Shown here one piece after another: positions 24,145-37,200 of a stretch of DNA of 64,000 nucleotides. The notes under the pieces are model-generated. The model was not told where the DNA came from. It saw nothing but the letters and a program-made list of their open reading frames with translations, and searched no databases. The position numbers and the translations under genes were made by a program. How positions within the stretch are numbered: position 1 is the stretch's first letter; every line of letters starts with the position of its first letter. The stretch spans positions 83,573,934 through 83,637,933 of the forward strand of contig JAMXBB010000011.1 in assembly GCA_024138015.1 (NCBI GenBank). Direction: 5' to 3'. The stretch comes from Lumnitzera littorea. Taxonomy: Eukaryota; Streptophyta; Magnoliopsida; Myrtales; Combretaceae.

Positions 24145-26783
24145 AGTTGGAGGTTGCTCATTATAGTTGGGTTTTGATTCTCTGTACACGAGGTTTGTTA
24201 TGTCCATCACCAGTATTTCCCTAGTTGCTTGTATTGGGAAGTTGTTGGCTGTCTTATCTGTTTTACTTCTCTGGGGTTATCCGGAATAACTTTTACTGGA
24301 CATCTGTACTAAGGCCGACGTTGTTGTTCTCTACTCTGCCCAGTAGTAGTATGAACTATGCATCCCCCTTATTCGATACTCATGCCAAGTTTTTTGAACA
24401 ATTTTGAATATAACATGATAGTAATAGGACGTTTTCACAAAATATTATGTGCTATCTGTTAATGAATGGTATAAAATTTAGGGCACGCTCGTGTTCACTT
24501 GCTTATTCAGTATGTGTATTATCGAAAAAAGAAAAGGAAAAAGGAAATCCATCATGTATCGCTGTCATTGACATTTTTCGAACTCTCAGATGCAGGAATA
24601 TTTGATTGCATCACTGCTGGGACGTTATCATATTCACTCTTCATACTTTGTCATTCAATTTTATTTATTTTTAGTTTCTACTGCAGTGACTCAAAAATAA
24701 CTATGCAATATGGTTTCGATTAATTTTTTTCCTGAATTACAGTAAAAATAGTACTAGTTATACTTCAAATTTATCGTTTTTCTTTCAATTTTATAAATGG
24801 ATTTTAACCTGATGAATTGCATACAAAAGTGAAATTCTAACGTCAGTGTCACTACCTTTCATTTAATTTTATTTGTTACCACTATTATAATAAGTTTTAC
24901 AACCAACAGCATATGCCACATGTGATATTCCAATTTTTTTCTTTTTATTTTTTGGGGCCACGTAATATTCCAAATTAAACAACTTCAATTCAATTGTTTA
25001 TGGGGATTTTCTGTTGGGCGAGGAAGATGAATACCTTAAGAGATGACAAACTGTGCTGGAGACAATTGACGCTTCTAACCATTGCGATAACCTTGTATTT
25101 GGTTCACAAGAAGTTCCCTTACTTTTGCAAAAAAGTTATCCTATAAGTGAGGTTTTTTTCCTTATAATGTTAGATTAGATAAGGAATTCCCAATCTTTTC
25201 CTTCACAAGACGAATTACTGTTATTTACAAAATTTAACTTTTATTCTAAAAATACTCCAATTATTGAACATAATAATATTGAAGAAATTGTTATTACCTT
25301 TTGTCCTTATTTCATTCCAGTGAATCAAACGTAAAGTAAGCGATCGCAAGCACACAATTTTTTCGTCTTTGTTGGTAATGTCAGTTAGGGTTAGGGTTGG
25401 CAGTTCATTTTAACAAACTCATGTCTTTTTTTTTTTCTTTCTCTTTTTCCGACTACACTACATATTATAATTTTTGGAGAGGAAAAATTTAAACCTAGTT
25501 CATTTCGTTATAAATCCAATGTAATATGCCACTAGACTAAATGGTCTTGGCTTGTATCATATCTAAACAACTTGATATTTGAGAATGATTTGTCTATTAA
25601 TCATACTTAACCGAATTCATTTATTTAAATATCTTTTGTATCTAAGTTGAACTCATCTACAAATTGAAAAATCTAAATTAATCTTGCGTAACTAACAATT
25701 CTACTAAAAAAATAGTAAAGGAAAAGTTTTAAAAAATAATGTCTACAGAAAAAGGAGAAGGATTTAATTCATAAAAACATAACAAATTACGATACTATAA
25801 AAGTCATAATTTAAGTAAAGTTTAATTCAATAATAAAAAAATAAATCATATGTTTATTACATCATATTATTGCATACATTAAAACCTTTATCTAAATTCG
25901 AAAGTCATCCGTTAGTCCCTAAGGAGACCGCCCAAATCACATAAAAAGAATGCTATAAGTAAACGACTTGGTGCAAATAGGAAAGACGTGTCGGACAAAA
26001 TACTCCTATACTCATCGAATAATAATAATAATAATGTTCATTGTATTATTTTAAAAATAGGAAAAAAAAAAAACACCCCAACATATTAGGTCACTAACAA
26101 AATCTTGAGAGGTAGCAGCCTGCCAAGCTGCGCATGTTTTATTTTCTTTCCTTTAAAAAAAATAAAAAAGAATTAAAAGATTGGGATAGCTACGTACTAT
26201 CATAAAGGGTCGCAATACACCCGTAAAATAGTGGGTTGCAACTTGCTCTTAAATATGGTGGTTGTTCTAGCCACCCAATGGTGTGCAACCCTACTTAGGT
26301 AACGGTAAGATTCACAATCAGATATTTAAGATTTGATTAAGATTTGATTCATAGAATTTAGGACAATCAAGCAAATTGTTCAATCTAACCTAAATTTCAT
26401 AATAAAGCTAGAATTATTAGTAAAAGTGATTATATAATTTTAAATTTAAAAAATAAGAGAATATAAAATTTCTAAATTTTAAATATATTACTCGTTGTTA
26501 ATCGAAAATACATAAAATTCATTATGATAACTAACAAATCGCTAGAAATAAATTATATACACACTAAAAATTATAAAATAACTTAAATAATATTTAGAAA
26601 TATTTATTTATACTATATATATATTTACATGTAGGTATAAATATGTGTAATTACTTAAAATACGCAAAATATGCCAAAATAATACTAAATAATTAAATAA
26701 AAAATGTGGAAATATCTAGGATAGGAGCGTGGCATGCTAAGATGGAAGAAATAAAATCAACCAATTAAATTAAAATAACAAAA
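24145..26783. other. 3' flank of CacyBP and intergenic DNA
   Basis: The first ~300 bp probably hold the CacyBP 3' UTR (T-rich, with 'aatgaatggtataaaa' near 24462). The remainder is AT-rich with no recognisable coding or repeat family. A two-unit TTAGGG word near 25387 is too short to be an interstitial telomere. The stretch ends at the left target-site duplication of the LINE. Confidence 0.45.
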
Positions 26784-26793
26784 AAGGTAATTT
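26784..26793 (+). repeat. LINE target-site duplication, left copy
   Basis: AAGGTAATTT, identical to 28243-28252. The poly-T tract of the LINE begins immediately, so the exact end of the duplication within the T run is ambiguous by a few bases. Confidence 0.75.
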
Positions 26794-28242
26794 TTTTTTT
26801 TAATTGGCAAAACCCAGGTTACCGAGGGGGTATGGAGGGGTTGCCAGCCCCAATTTTATTAATCATAAAATAATTTATACAAGGAAGAGGGGAGCCTATA
26901 CCTGACCTCTTGATTACAATACTTGAACCTGCTTGAAAACATAAATAAGGATGTACTACATCCCTTACAATTCATTATAAGCAGTAAATAAACAAGGAAG
27001 TACTACTCCCCTTACATAGACAATTACTAAAAAATAAACCAAAGTACTAATATTTTCTTGATAGATACAAACCATCAGAATCTCGTTTCAAGATGCTTTT
27101 CAACTCAGGAGGCAAACAAGCAAAGCGAAGAAAGGCGGAATCCTCCTGCGCCTTCCTAGCTTCCTTAGCTAACTAATCTGCAGTAGTATTCTTTTCTCTC
27201 AGTATGTGTAGTACCTGTGCTCTGGTCTCTTTTATCATCTTTCTTGCCCATGAGATATCATTCCAAACATCCCATCGTATTACTTCTAAGGACAACCATC
27301 TTAACACAGTGAGGGAATCTGTCTCAATAATTATATTTGAAACATTGAATTTCCTGCATAGCTCAAGACCTTTCGTTAGCGCCTTTAATTCAATAATTTC
27401 AATAGACTTGGAATTCAATTTAAATCCAAATCCCCATAGAAATTTGCCCTTAGAATCTCTCAAGATGCCTCCCCCACCCCCTTTACCATTGGAGTAACTA
27501 CTATCAACATTCAGTTTAACATAATTAGGAGGGAGAGCAGCCCATGAATCAAATTTACAAGTTACTTTATTTCTAGAAAAGGAGATGCTCTTGAAGAGCA
27601 CCTCATCATCCTTGACTTGTCGCAATGACAGAGGATAAGCCTTACTAAACATAAGTAAATCGTTGATAATTTCATTTATAAGCACATATACATTTTTGCT
27701 ACTATTTCTATGTTTACGATTATTTCTTTTCCCCCCAAATATGCCACAGTGTTATAGAAGGAACAAAAACCCTAATACGATTTGAAATATTACCACTCTT
27801 GTTTTTCCAAAATTTTAACATTACATTAATGTGTGAGATATTAGGGATAGGTAATATTCCAAAAAACTTACCAAGACCATTCCAGACTTCCTTTGCATAA
27901 CTGCAACTTAACTAGACATGACTAACTGACTCACAATCTTTTAGACAATTCACACATTAAGAAGCCATTGATCTTCCCCATACATACTGTTTATCATCAG
28001 TAGGAATAAAAAATCTAAATGCCCTCTACATGAAAAAGGAGATTTTAATAGGAAGAAATTTGTTCCAAAAGAGAGAATAGTTCAAAGATTTATTAGACTT
28101 CTTCCTAACCAAATCCCAGGCATTAGACACTAAAAATAAACCATTAGAGGAACCTTTCCAAATGACAGTATCTTTTACTTCATTATTAAGTGATAGGGAC
28201 ACCATCTCTTCTCTAAACTTAATGGGAAGAATTCTTTGTATT
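26794..28242 (-). mobile_element. 5'-truncated LINE (non-LTR retrotransposon)
   Basis: Minus-strand coding remnants run from a zinc-finger/RT C-terminal-like region (about 28200-27720, reading fragments such as LISHINVMLKFWKN) into an RNase H domain, and end in poly(A), seen as poly-T at about 26791-26801. The element is bordered on both sides by AAGGTAATTT (26784-26793 and 28243-28252), a 10-bp target-site duplication, which fits target-primed reverse transcription. The reverse transcriptase core and ORF1 are absent, so this is a typical dead-on-arrival 5'-truncated copy. Its intact duplication suggests moderate age. Confidence 0.8.
27060..27685 (-). pseudogene. LINE RNase H domain (RVT_3-like), broken
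   Basis: The longest open stretch (27685 down to 27173) reads WAALPPNYVKLNVDSSYSNG, then GGGGILRDSKGKFLWGFG, IEIIELKALTKGLELC and IIIETDSLTVLRWL. This is the plant RNase H fold, with its first acidic residues D (NVDSS), E (IELKAL) and D (ETDS) visible. The open frame ends at a TAG just after KNTTAD, but coding similarity continues as LAKEARKAQEDS. After a frameshift it continues as PPELKSILKRDSDGLYLSRKY, the usual C-terminal tail of LINE polyproteins. It encodes no functional product and is part of the LINE described above. Confidence 0.8.
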
Positions 28243-28252
28243 AAGGTAATTT
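28243..28252 (+). repeat. LINE target-site duplication, right copy
   Basis: AAGGTAATTT directly beyond the 5' (truncated) end of the LINE, matching the left copy base for base. Confidence 0.75.
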
Positions 28253-31200
28253 GAAAGAAAATAAGGTTAATATCATCTTAATTTAATGCATTAAAATTGC
28301 TTTATGTCTCTATAAATAGTAAAAAAATTTTAGAAACTTATTTTGGATGTCTGAAATTATAAAAAATTAGAGAGAGGTAAAATTAAGAGGAAATTAAGGT
28401 TTTTACAAAAAATTATAAAAAAAAAACTGTACAGTTAGAGCTTTTGAGGAGAACCCAAACCCGACGAGTAGCTGGAAGTGAACGGCTACCACCACCACAT
28501 GGTGATGGCAGTGCCTAAATGGGTTGACACACCTATGGCTACTGATGGTTACCGGAGTTACCAATTCGAGTGAATTTCAATTTTTACCCAATTTTTCTTA
28601 AATTGTTAAAAATATCAAAATTAGTTGAAAAATTATAAAACTTGTTATTCTGGAATATTTTTATATTTAGTTTTTAGAAAAAAAATTTATTTTGATGAAA
28701 ATATATCCTATGATATATGGTCTTTAAAAAATCATACAAAACCGAGCATATTTCAGTTTAGAAATAAATACCCTTAGGAGTGTTTTTTTTAGCCCAGAAT
28801 TTTTGTGTAAACTACTTAAGGGTTATAAAATAGTGTTATGAATCCCTTTTTCATAAATTAATTTTTGAAAATTTTTTACCTTAAAATAATGCATAAAATG
28901 GATAATTTTGAGTTAATTAAGTAATTAAACAAGTAATTACTGATTTGATGTACAATTATATGTTTTAAGATGTTGAAATCTGATGGAGTATGCTATTTGT
29001 AGTATTTGGAGTATTAGATGTAATTATTAGGATATTATGTAGTAAATATATAATAGGTAAAAATGATAAATTTTAAGTTAATTTGGTAATTTAGGGTAAT
29101 TAGGTTTAAAATCTAATTTGGGATTAATTTAGATATTTAGAATGTTATTTGATGTTGGGAGATGATGTTTGAAGTGATGAGAATATTAAATGTATACATT
29201 ATGTGCATATTATGCGATAATGTGTAATATGTAAGTATGGGAAATTAATAATTAGAAAAATATTAGTTAGAATTGATATTATGATAATAATAGGAATATA
29301 TAATAAATTTGATAGGAAACTTAAATTAGGATAATTATATGAAAAATGTAAGATTTTTTTATAACAAGGGTAGATTCCATAATTAAATTAGGATTCAGAT
29401 GTACCGTACGTACTAGAATATTAGTTAGAGACTAAAAATGATATTTAAGATATCCGAAAATAATGTGATTAATTTCACATTATAGGTCGGAATGATTTTT
29501 TAGGGTGTAAGTGTAAATCTCTAACAAAAAAAAAAAAAAAACTGAGTTAAAAACCTAATTTTGAAATCGATATGAAAATTGAAACAGAACTTAACATGAT
29601 TCAAGAAAAATTATAAGACTTAAAAATCTAGATAATTAGGTATATTAAACCTTAAATAAAAGATAATAATAAGCGTTCCAAGATAAAACCAACCTATAAT
29701 AGTTATATAAAAAACTAAAACCACATTTATATTATAAGAATGATCGACGATGACTTGAGCAAATTGAATCTTGAGTAAGTAAGTGAGGAGTCCAAGTAAG
29801 TTGGGTTTAATAATTTAACGTATTTTAGAGTATTAATTTGTAGTACTTAGAGGCTTCAATTGCACTTGATTGTGCTTATTAGATAATTGGTTATATGCAT
29901 ATGCTTATTTTGAGTTACTGATTATGATGCTGATTTGTTGTCAACTTATATTTGTATGAATTGTATGGGACTATTGATTATCCTAAACTGGATCAAATCA
30001 AATTTATGACTTGTAATCATAAACCGGACTTATATAGTAACCCATTAGAGAAATATTAAGATTATTCGATCAAATGCCAATCTCTTTGAAAAGGATAGCG
30101 CTGGATGGCATAATTGATCCATTCTTTATCCTTAATTAAACTAAATGATAGGAAAAAAGGTTACGGTAAGGGTTAAGTCAATAGTTCGAAAGTTGTCGCG
30201 AGAGGAGCAATGTCTCCATTACACAAGCTTGAGTTTAGTCGTAAACTGTTACATTAATAGAAACTCTTAAACCCGAATTAGAGCGGATACAATTTCTGTA
30301 ATCTCACGATGTGTCGAATAACGTTGTACGATAGTATTTGTTTGAACATGTGTTACACCTAATGATTTGATTGATGACCCCATTTGTGTTTGTTGTATGG
30401 TTTAAGTCTTCATCCCAATTTACCAAAATATGATTGCTCACATTCTTATAGAAGTTGTTACAAGTACTAGTTAAAAAGCGGTTTACAACTACCTTAAAGC
30501 TAGCAACTACTAAATCTTGAAGAGTAAAAAAAAGCATTTGAAAAACAAACATATATTTTTAAGGTCTAAACTTTTATTTTAAAATTTTTCATTTCTGAAT
30601 AATGTATTAATTAAAAAATAGATTACGGTGAAACGTTAAAAACGTTAATTACAATAACCGAATTCTAGTGTGTATATATATTTTCTTACTTTTTTAGGTA
30701 AATAACTTATTTAAATTACGAACTATTTATTTCAAAATAAGTTAGTCTAAGATGCCTTTTGTAGATCAAGTCTAAGATAACGATTGTAAAACCAATTTGT
30801 ATCTTAAAATAGTTTGCATGACGAGACTGTTACGATTCTATCACTTTGGGGCGTGACAGTGGCTGTCGACCATTCTTTAATGATGGATAGCCAAAACAGT
30901 CACTTTGTAATTTTATTTATATATTTTAAAATTTTTTTAAATACTTCTTCATTTTTTCTTTTTTTAGTTTTGAATCTATTTAGTTATTACTTTATTTATT
31001 TTTAATATTTTCATTTTTTTATTAATTTTTTATTATATTATTTAATGTATTAACTTCTATTATATTATTTATTTTTTATAATTATATAAACTGATGAAAT
31101 TGCATTACGTGTCTATTCTTATTAGAAAAGTTCACACTGTTGTTAAAAGGAATTGTTCTTAACGTTTGCAAACGGTGGGGGCTCAAATTACAAGAAAATA

Positions 31201-34200
31201 AAAGTTTAGAACCGAAATAGAAAAGTATTGAAATATTGGCGACTAAATTTGTACTCTTCCTAAAATTATTCATCAAAAGAAGAAAGAGACACAAGTTAGG
31301 TATAATAGTTGATTGGATCTAAAGAAATGATGATGGATATCTGATATAAGGGATCGTAACTATTTAGAGTTAATCCTAAGTAAGGTAATTAAGTGATTAA
31401 GATCTAGAGAGATTGGAAGCCAAAATATACCAAGAGTGATTAAAAGATTCTTCTGGGATCATACTACCTTTGAAGTTATTAGCATACAAAGTTTTTTAAG
31501 TGGCGAGAACTTTGTTCTCAACTCATATGTAACAAAGGAATTAAAATCTGTAAGATTATGAAGAGACTATATGTTAACCAGAAACCGATTAGAATATTGG
31601 AGGATCAGGTTTAGAACTGAGAAGCAAAGACATCGAATAGGTAAAGGAATAACGGTGTAATGATTCTGAAGCAGAAGCAACTTGAGAATTGGGCGATGCG
31701 ATAGATAAAAGACATCTTTAATTCTTCTGAATTATGGGTTAGCAAACTTCTATAGTAAAAAATGTATATATATATTCTTTTTCATACCCTAAAAACTTAT
31801 TCAACAATAAACATAATGATAATAACCATTTAGGTAAAAACTTAGATGAACAAAAGTTTTGGTGTTAAAACTTCTGTGATGGGGGTTTGAAATGTAAGCG
31901 TAATAAATTAGCAATTATGACATTAGCAACAAAGTTTAAAGCATTCATAAAAGTTCTTCATTTTAACTTGAAATTAACAATGAAGTCTCAACCAATGAAT
32001 TGAAATAACTTTATGGATTTCGAAAACGACTTAATAAAGTATTAATATGGTTAAAAAGTTAAATATATCGATATTACTCGTTGATTATCTTCAAGTTCCA
32101 CAAATTAACAAGATTTTAAAAATAAATTATTTAGATAATAAAGTTAATAAAATGATTTGGAATAATATATAAGAAATATATATATTCATTAGATATATTA
32201 AATATGTAAAAATATGTACCCATACATTGATATAAACCCTAATAAATATATATATATAATATACGTCAATTAATTAACTAGTTTCCAAATAAAAGATAAA
32301 AGGTGTCTAGTACTTTTTTTTTTTTCACCAAACTAGTACATTAAAGTATGATAAATGTCGTGATAGCTAACAATAAGCTGGTACAAGGCTGGGATAAGCC
32401 TAAGCCCCATTCCCTTTCCCTACATTTGGAAGAACCTCAAAAGCGGAATCAAATTTTTATTTAAAGTTGGAATCCTCTCACATTTATTATTATCGATCAA
32501 ATTACTTATTTAACCTTTAATTTAATTATAATATTCAATATTTAAAGTATTTTTGGCAATTATTACTAAATAAACATTTAATTCATTGATATTTTCAAAC
32601 ATAGGAAAAGATTTATTATTCCATTTCTCAATCTGTTCTACTTTAATTAATTCCATTCCATTTCATAATAAACTATTTCAACGTTCTAAACATAACATAA
32701 GATATAAAAGATATGAATCTGTTCTACTTTAATTAATTCCATTCCATTTCATAATAAACTATTTCAACGTTCTAAACATAACATAAGATATAAAAGATAT
32801 GAATTTTATGGTACTCGATATCCGCTTTATAAAAATTGTTAAATAATATTAGTAAATGAATAATAAATGATAATAATATACCGTTCAACTAATAGACATT
32901 TTAGTAAGAAAGGTAAAAAAAAAAAAAAAGCCCAATATCCTAAGTTAATAACTCTAATGTCATAGTTGATGTATAGGAATAAACTGAAATGGAATGGAGA
33001 TTCGAAGTTCAATTTTCTCATATTTGAAAGCACATTTAGAAGTTAAAATCGGAAATCCATAGAATCAATAATTCTTCTTTCAAGAAGGAATTCTATTTTA
33101 CCTTTAAGAAAGCAAAATCAATGACTCTAATTCTCTCGTATTTATTATTATTAATCAAATTATTTATTTAACTTTTAATTTAATTATAATATTTAATATT
33201 TAAAAATACTTTTTACAATTATTACTACAAACACGTTTAACTTCACTCCATTCCATTTCATTATAAACTATTTACACATACAAAATGTGACATAAATATT
33301 TAAACCGGATGGTACTTCTCACACTTTACATTTTGCAATCTTTCCCTTATTCTTCCTCGTTTATTAAGTGCTAAAATCACATAAACTTAAAATAGTAAAA
33401 GTTGATTTTTTTTTTTTAAGTAATTCAAATTTTACTACGAATTCAATAATTTTATATATGAAGAACTCGTAAATCTCATATATATATATATATATATTAC
33501 TTTTTAGATATCACATTAACATGAAATTATAAAATAAAAGACAAAATTTACAAATTTCTCAAGTGATTTCTAAATGCTATTGGGTGAGATTATGTTCTAA
33601 AATTTCGTAACCGATACCTTACTAGTAGGATATAGATAAAATCTTATAACCTACCCATCCTGTAAATGATTCCATATACCAAGGGATAAGAAACTTAACC
33701 ATTGGAAAGGTAAACCAAACCAAACCCTCTCTCTAGTAGCTAGAGCAAGAATAGAACATTTCTTAAACATATGTATGCATAATTGCTTTTAACTGCGTAC
33801 AGAAGAGCATGGAAACTGTAAAGTATGTTTAGTCCTGCTTAACAAATTAGATTCCTTCCACTTATTTTGAACAAACAACTTAGTGACGCTGTCCACAGTC
33901 CTCCATTAGGCATGGAGATTCCATGCCCATAACCCCATTTTAAACTAGAGAATGTAGAAAACGAAAAAGAATATGATCCGTCACGGCTCCATTCCCTGTT
34001 GTTAAATGTTGGTGCGGCATCCGACCTCATACGGATATTAGGCCGGATTTTCTATCGAATAGGGCCCAGAACATTATAGGTAAAATTAAAAATTAAAAAA
34101 ATAAAAATGAAGTTGGATTCTACACCAGCCTGCTTACTTCTAACTACACAAATGGTTCCAATAATAGCGAAATAATTGAGCTGAACTCACATCAGGCATG

Positions 34201-34296
34201 CATCTCTTCCCTCAGCTCCCGAAATAAATAAATGTCCTAAATCTCATATAATCACAAGGTCTCCACATGTGTGCTCGTTGACTGTGACCTGTGCTC
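28253..34296. other. Intergenic AT-rich region, no gene seen
   Basis: About 6 kb without recognisable coding sequence. It contains a short palindrome near 30853-30903, a perfect 86-bp tandem duplication at 32632-32803, a related sequence near 33240-33280, and an (AT)n tract at about 33479-33499. The last few hundred bases before 34297 are the 3' UTR and downstream flank of the katanin-like gene. Short open frames here look random. Confidence 0.5.
32632..32803 (+). repeat. Perfect 86-bp tandem duplication
   Basis: Copy 1 is 32632-32717 and copy 2 is 32718-32803, both beginning TCTGTTCTACTTTAATTAAT and ending GATATGAA. No difference between the copies is visible, so the duplication is recent. 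A diverged relative of part of the unit lies near 33240-33280. Confidence 0.93.
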
Positions 34297-37200
34297 TCAA
34301 TGACTTCCATAGTCAGCATTGAACTTGTCATACCTATGGGCATGGAGATGAGCAGATGGCCTTGTGTTCCTCAAAGCGGTCTCTATATCTTCATGTGTGA
34401 TTGGTCCGACCTTTGGCAACTCTGCAATGAGAGCACTCATCACTTCAGCATCATCCTATTTAATTTATATCCTCTACCTTTCACCTTATCATTTGAAATT
34501 TTCGGATCTTAGCAAACAAATAAGTACCAATCAAGTGCCCAACATGACTACTCCCTCAAAAAACTTCCACAGAACGAAGACCTTAGCAGTGGGGCAACAG
34601 CCACTGTTGACCTACCTACTGCAGTAGGATGACACCACCCTTCACCTGGAAGGACTCAATCCCAACGCCTCAAATCAAGGCCGGGGTTGGTCCAATCAAA
34701 CTAGTTAGATTTTGTGTGATCAATTTGAATCACCCAGATGGTGAGATAGTTGGGTTAACAATTAATGTGTCTAGGTAGTTCAACAGATCCCAAGTCCAAT
34801 GTGGATTCATGAACCACTCCTAACCACTGCTATGGCAAAGCAAAGCATAACCTCCATTCTTAAATTCGTGTATACATTTATTTCTTAATAGATTAATATT
34901 ATAACCTGTTCTTTTGGGATTTAAAAGGATTACATTTTAATAAACTAATATGAACACTGAATATATTGTCCTCAACAGCAGTTACTTGTATGATCAGAAG
35001 CGATTTTTAGTATTGGGTGTCTAAAATAAGACAATAAAAGATGAAGCTAACTGCAACAATACAACAAGGAAAGCTATACATGACCTAGGACAGAAATCTC
35101 TTTCTTGTCCAAAAATTGAACTCTTTTTATCTGCCAATGTAAGGAGTGCTTGGAAACACAAGAAAGGATAACTCCCTGTAGATATGCAGCTGAATAGAGA
35201 AGCCATTTATGAGATGAGACAATGTTATATAGCTGAGAAATTAAATGTATGGCCTCCACAATAGACAGTTCTAGCAACTTCTACTATCTTCTGCATATCT
35301 TTGGGTAAAGGAACAATAGGAAAAGGGCAAATTGCAAACACACCCTCGAAACTTTTGATGATGTTATCTCTTAAGCTTCCAAAGTATACCTTCATCTATC
35401 CATAGGTTAAGAAAATATGCACTTACCTGCCCAACTGTCACTAAATCCCTAAAAATATGTGACTATTTATGTTTTATTATCAGCTTTTTTGGGATCTACA
35501 CACACCTAACTAATAGTTTTGGGTTGTGTTTTCAATTTACCCATTAAAGGAAAGAGGCTGCCTAATTCAAGTTGTAGTTTTTATTTTTGTTCCACATTTT
35601 TCACATTGGATCCCACTAGAAAAAGGCTGTAAAATACTAGAAATTAATCTCTGTCCAGGTACTTAGGAGTCCAGAATCTAAATACTTTGGCAGAGAAAAT
35701 TCAAACTCAAGAATACTTGCACACAACAATTATATATTGCTAGCAAATTACCGCCTCTGAACATTTTTGCAATTTAATGAAGGATAAATATTTCATCAAA
35801 AACATTATGAAATGCATGCAGAGACAAACACAAACACCAGGCACACAAGCATGCAAATGCACGAATTTTATCTTACCATATTCAGGCACCACTTCTTCTC
35901 TGTCTTCTAGAAGTGCCATTAACCTTCTCAGAGGTTGCATTGCAGCCTCTTTGCATAGTAACCTAATATCTGAACCTGAATAACCATCAGTCCTTTCAAC
36001 CAATAAATCATATGGAAGGCTCTCTTCGGCTGGTTCTGCAGGTAGCAGCTCTTGGAACATGGCTCTTCTTGCTTCAGGTTCAGGAAGAGGTACAAGGATC
36101 TGTAGTAGTCAAAGGAGAACATTGCAAGACATCTTATTTCTTACTCGAAAGTTGAAACATGCGCCAGTGAATCTCTGGGTGAACAGATTTTAATAGTGAA
36201 CTATAATGTCAGTGGCATTGATTTCCCCCATCTATATGTTTACTCAAAACAGCAAGATCCGGTCCAGACTATAATAAAACAGTGATAATTTTTCTCCCAG
36301 GAAAATGCATTTTGTTGAGCTAAAAGGTAATAGATGATTAAGAATCATGAATACTCAACTTCCAGATTCATAATTGTTATTACAATGCTATCCTATACTC
36401 AAACCAAATGATCTATCACACAGGTAGAAAGTAATTAGAACAAGAGCAAGACTCTCCAAAGAATGATTATTAGAGCATCTTGATATTAGAAAAGAAAAAT
36501 TTATATTATCAATTTTATATTTGTGCATTCTTAGAAGATATCATTAGATTCATGCATATCTTTTCTAAGGAAAAGTTAGAGATGATAATCTTGTATAAGT
36601 TTTCACATAAGATTAATAAGCAAGTAGATTTACCATCCTAGATTCAATTCTAAAGTTAACACCTAAGGTGATTTGAATTCTGAGTGCTCATTAAAGAGAA
36701 CACTCTGATATATAAGATAATAGCTTTTCTTGTTTATTAACAATGTCTGTACACTTATGCAAAACTATCTTCCCTAACTTTTCCTAAATAAAGATATGCA
36801 TAAAAACAATCTCCTAAGGATGCATAAATGTAAAACTAACAAAACAAAGAAATATTTCTTTCGTAATATAAAGATATTCCTAACATTACTCCCTCCCCTA
36901 ACTGAGTTTGTCCCCAAGCTCACACTGGACAAACTCTCAACCTATCCCCATCTCATCTTCATCTTCCAACTCCCATCATCAAGTAACTCCAACCAAAAGA
37001 GCTTCTGCAGTGTTGTTCGCAAAGGGTATTTATAGTTAACAATCCATATCTCCTCATGGATTAGACAATGCACTTTTTTATCATCAATAGAATAGCTCAA
37101 AACTTATGCTTTTCGCCTCCACAATACTCCATCCTCCTAACAATCACATGACAGTTTGGTTCCCAAGGGGTGGTAGCCCATTTCCTCCTGTGAGCTTGAG

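Noticed and set aside
25381..25402. TTAGGG TTAGGG words, possible interstitial telomere
   Set aside because: Only two units, and the plant repeat is usually TTTAGGG. Too short to mean anything.
35740..36060. 106-codon minus-strand ORF as a stand-alone gene
   Set aside because: It is katanin exon 10 read through into intron 10; the true exon ends at 35877.
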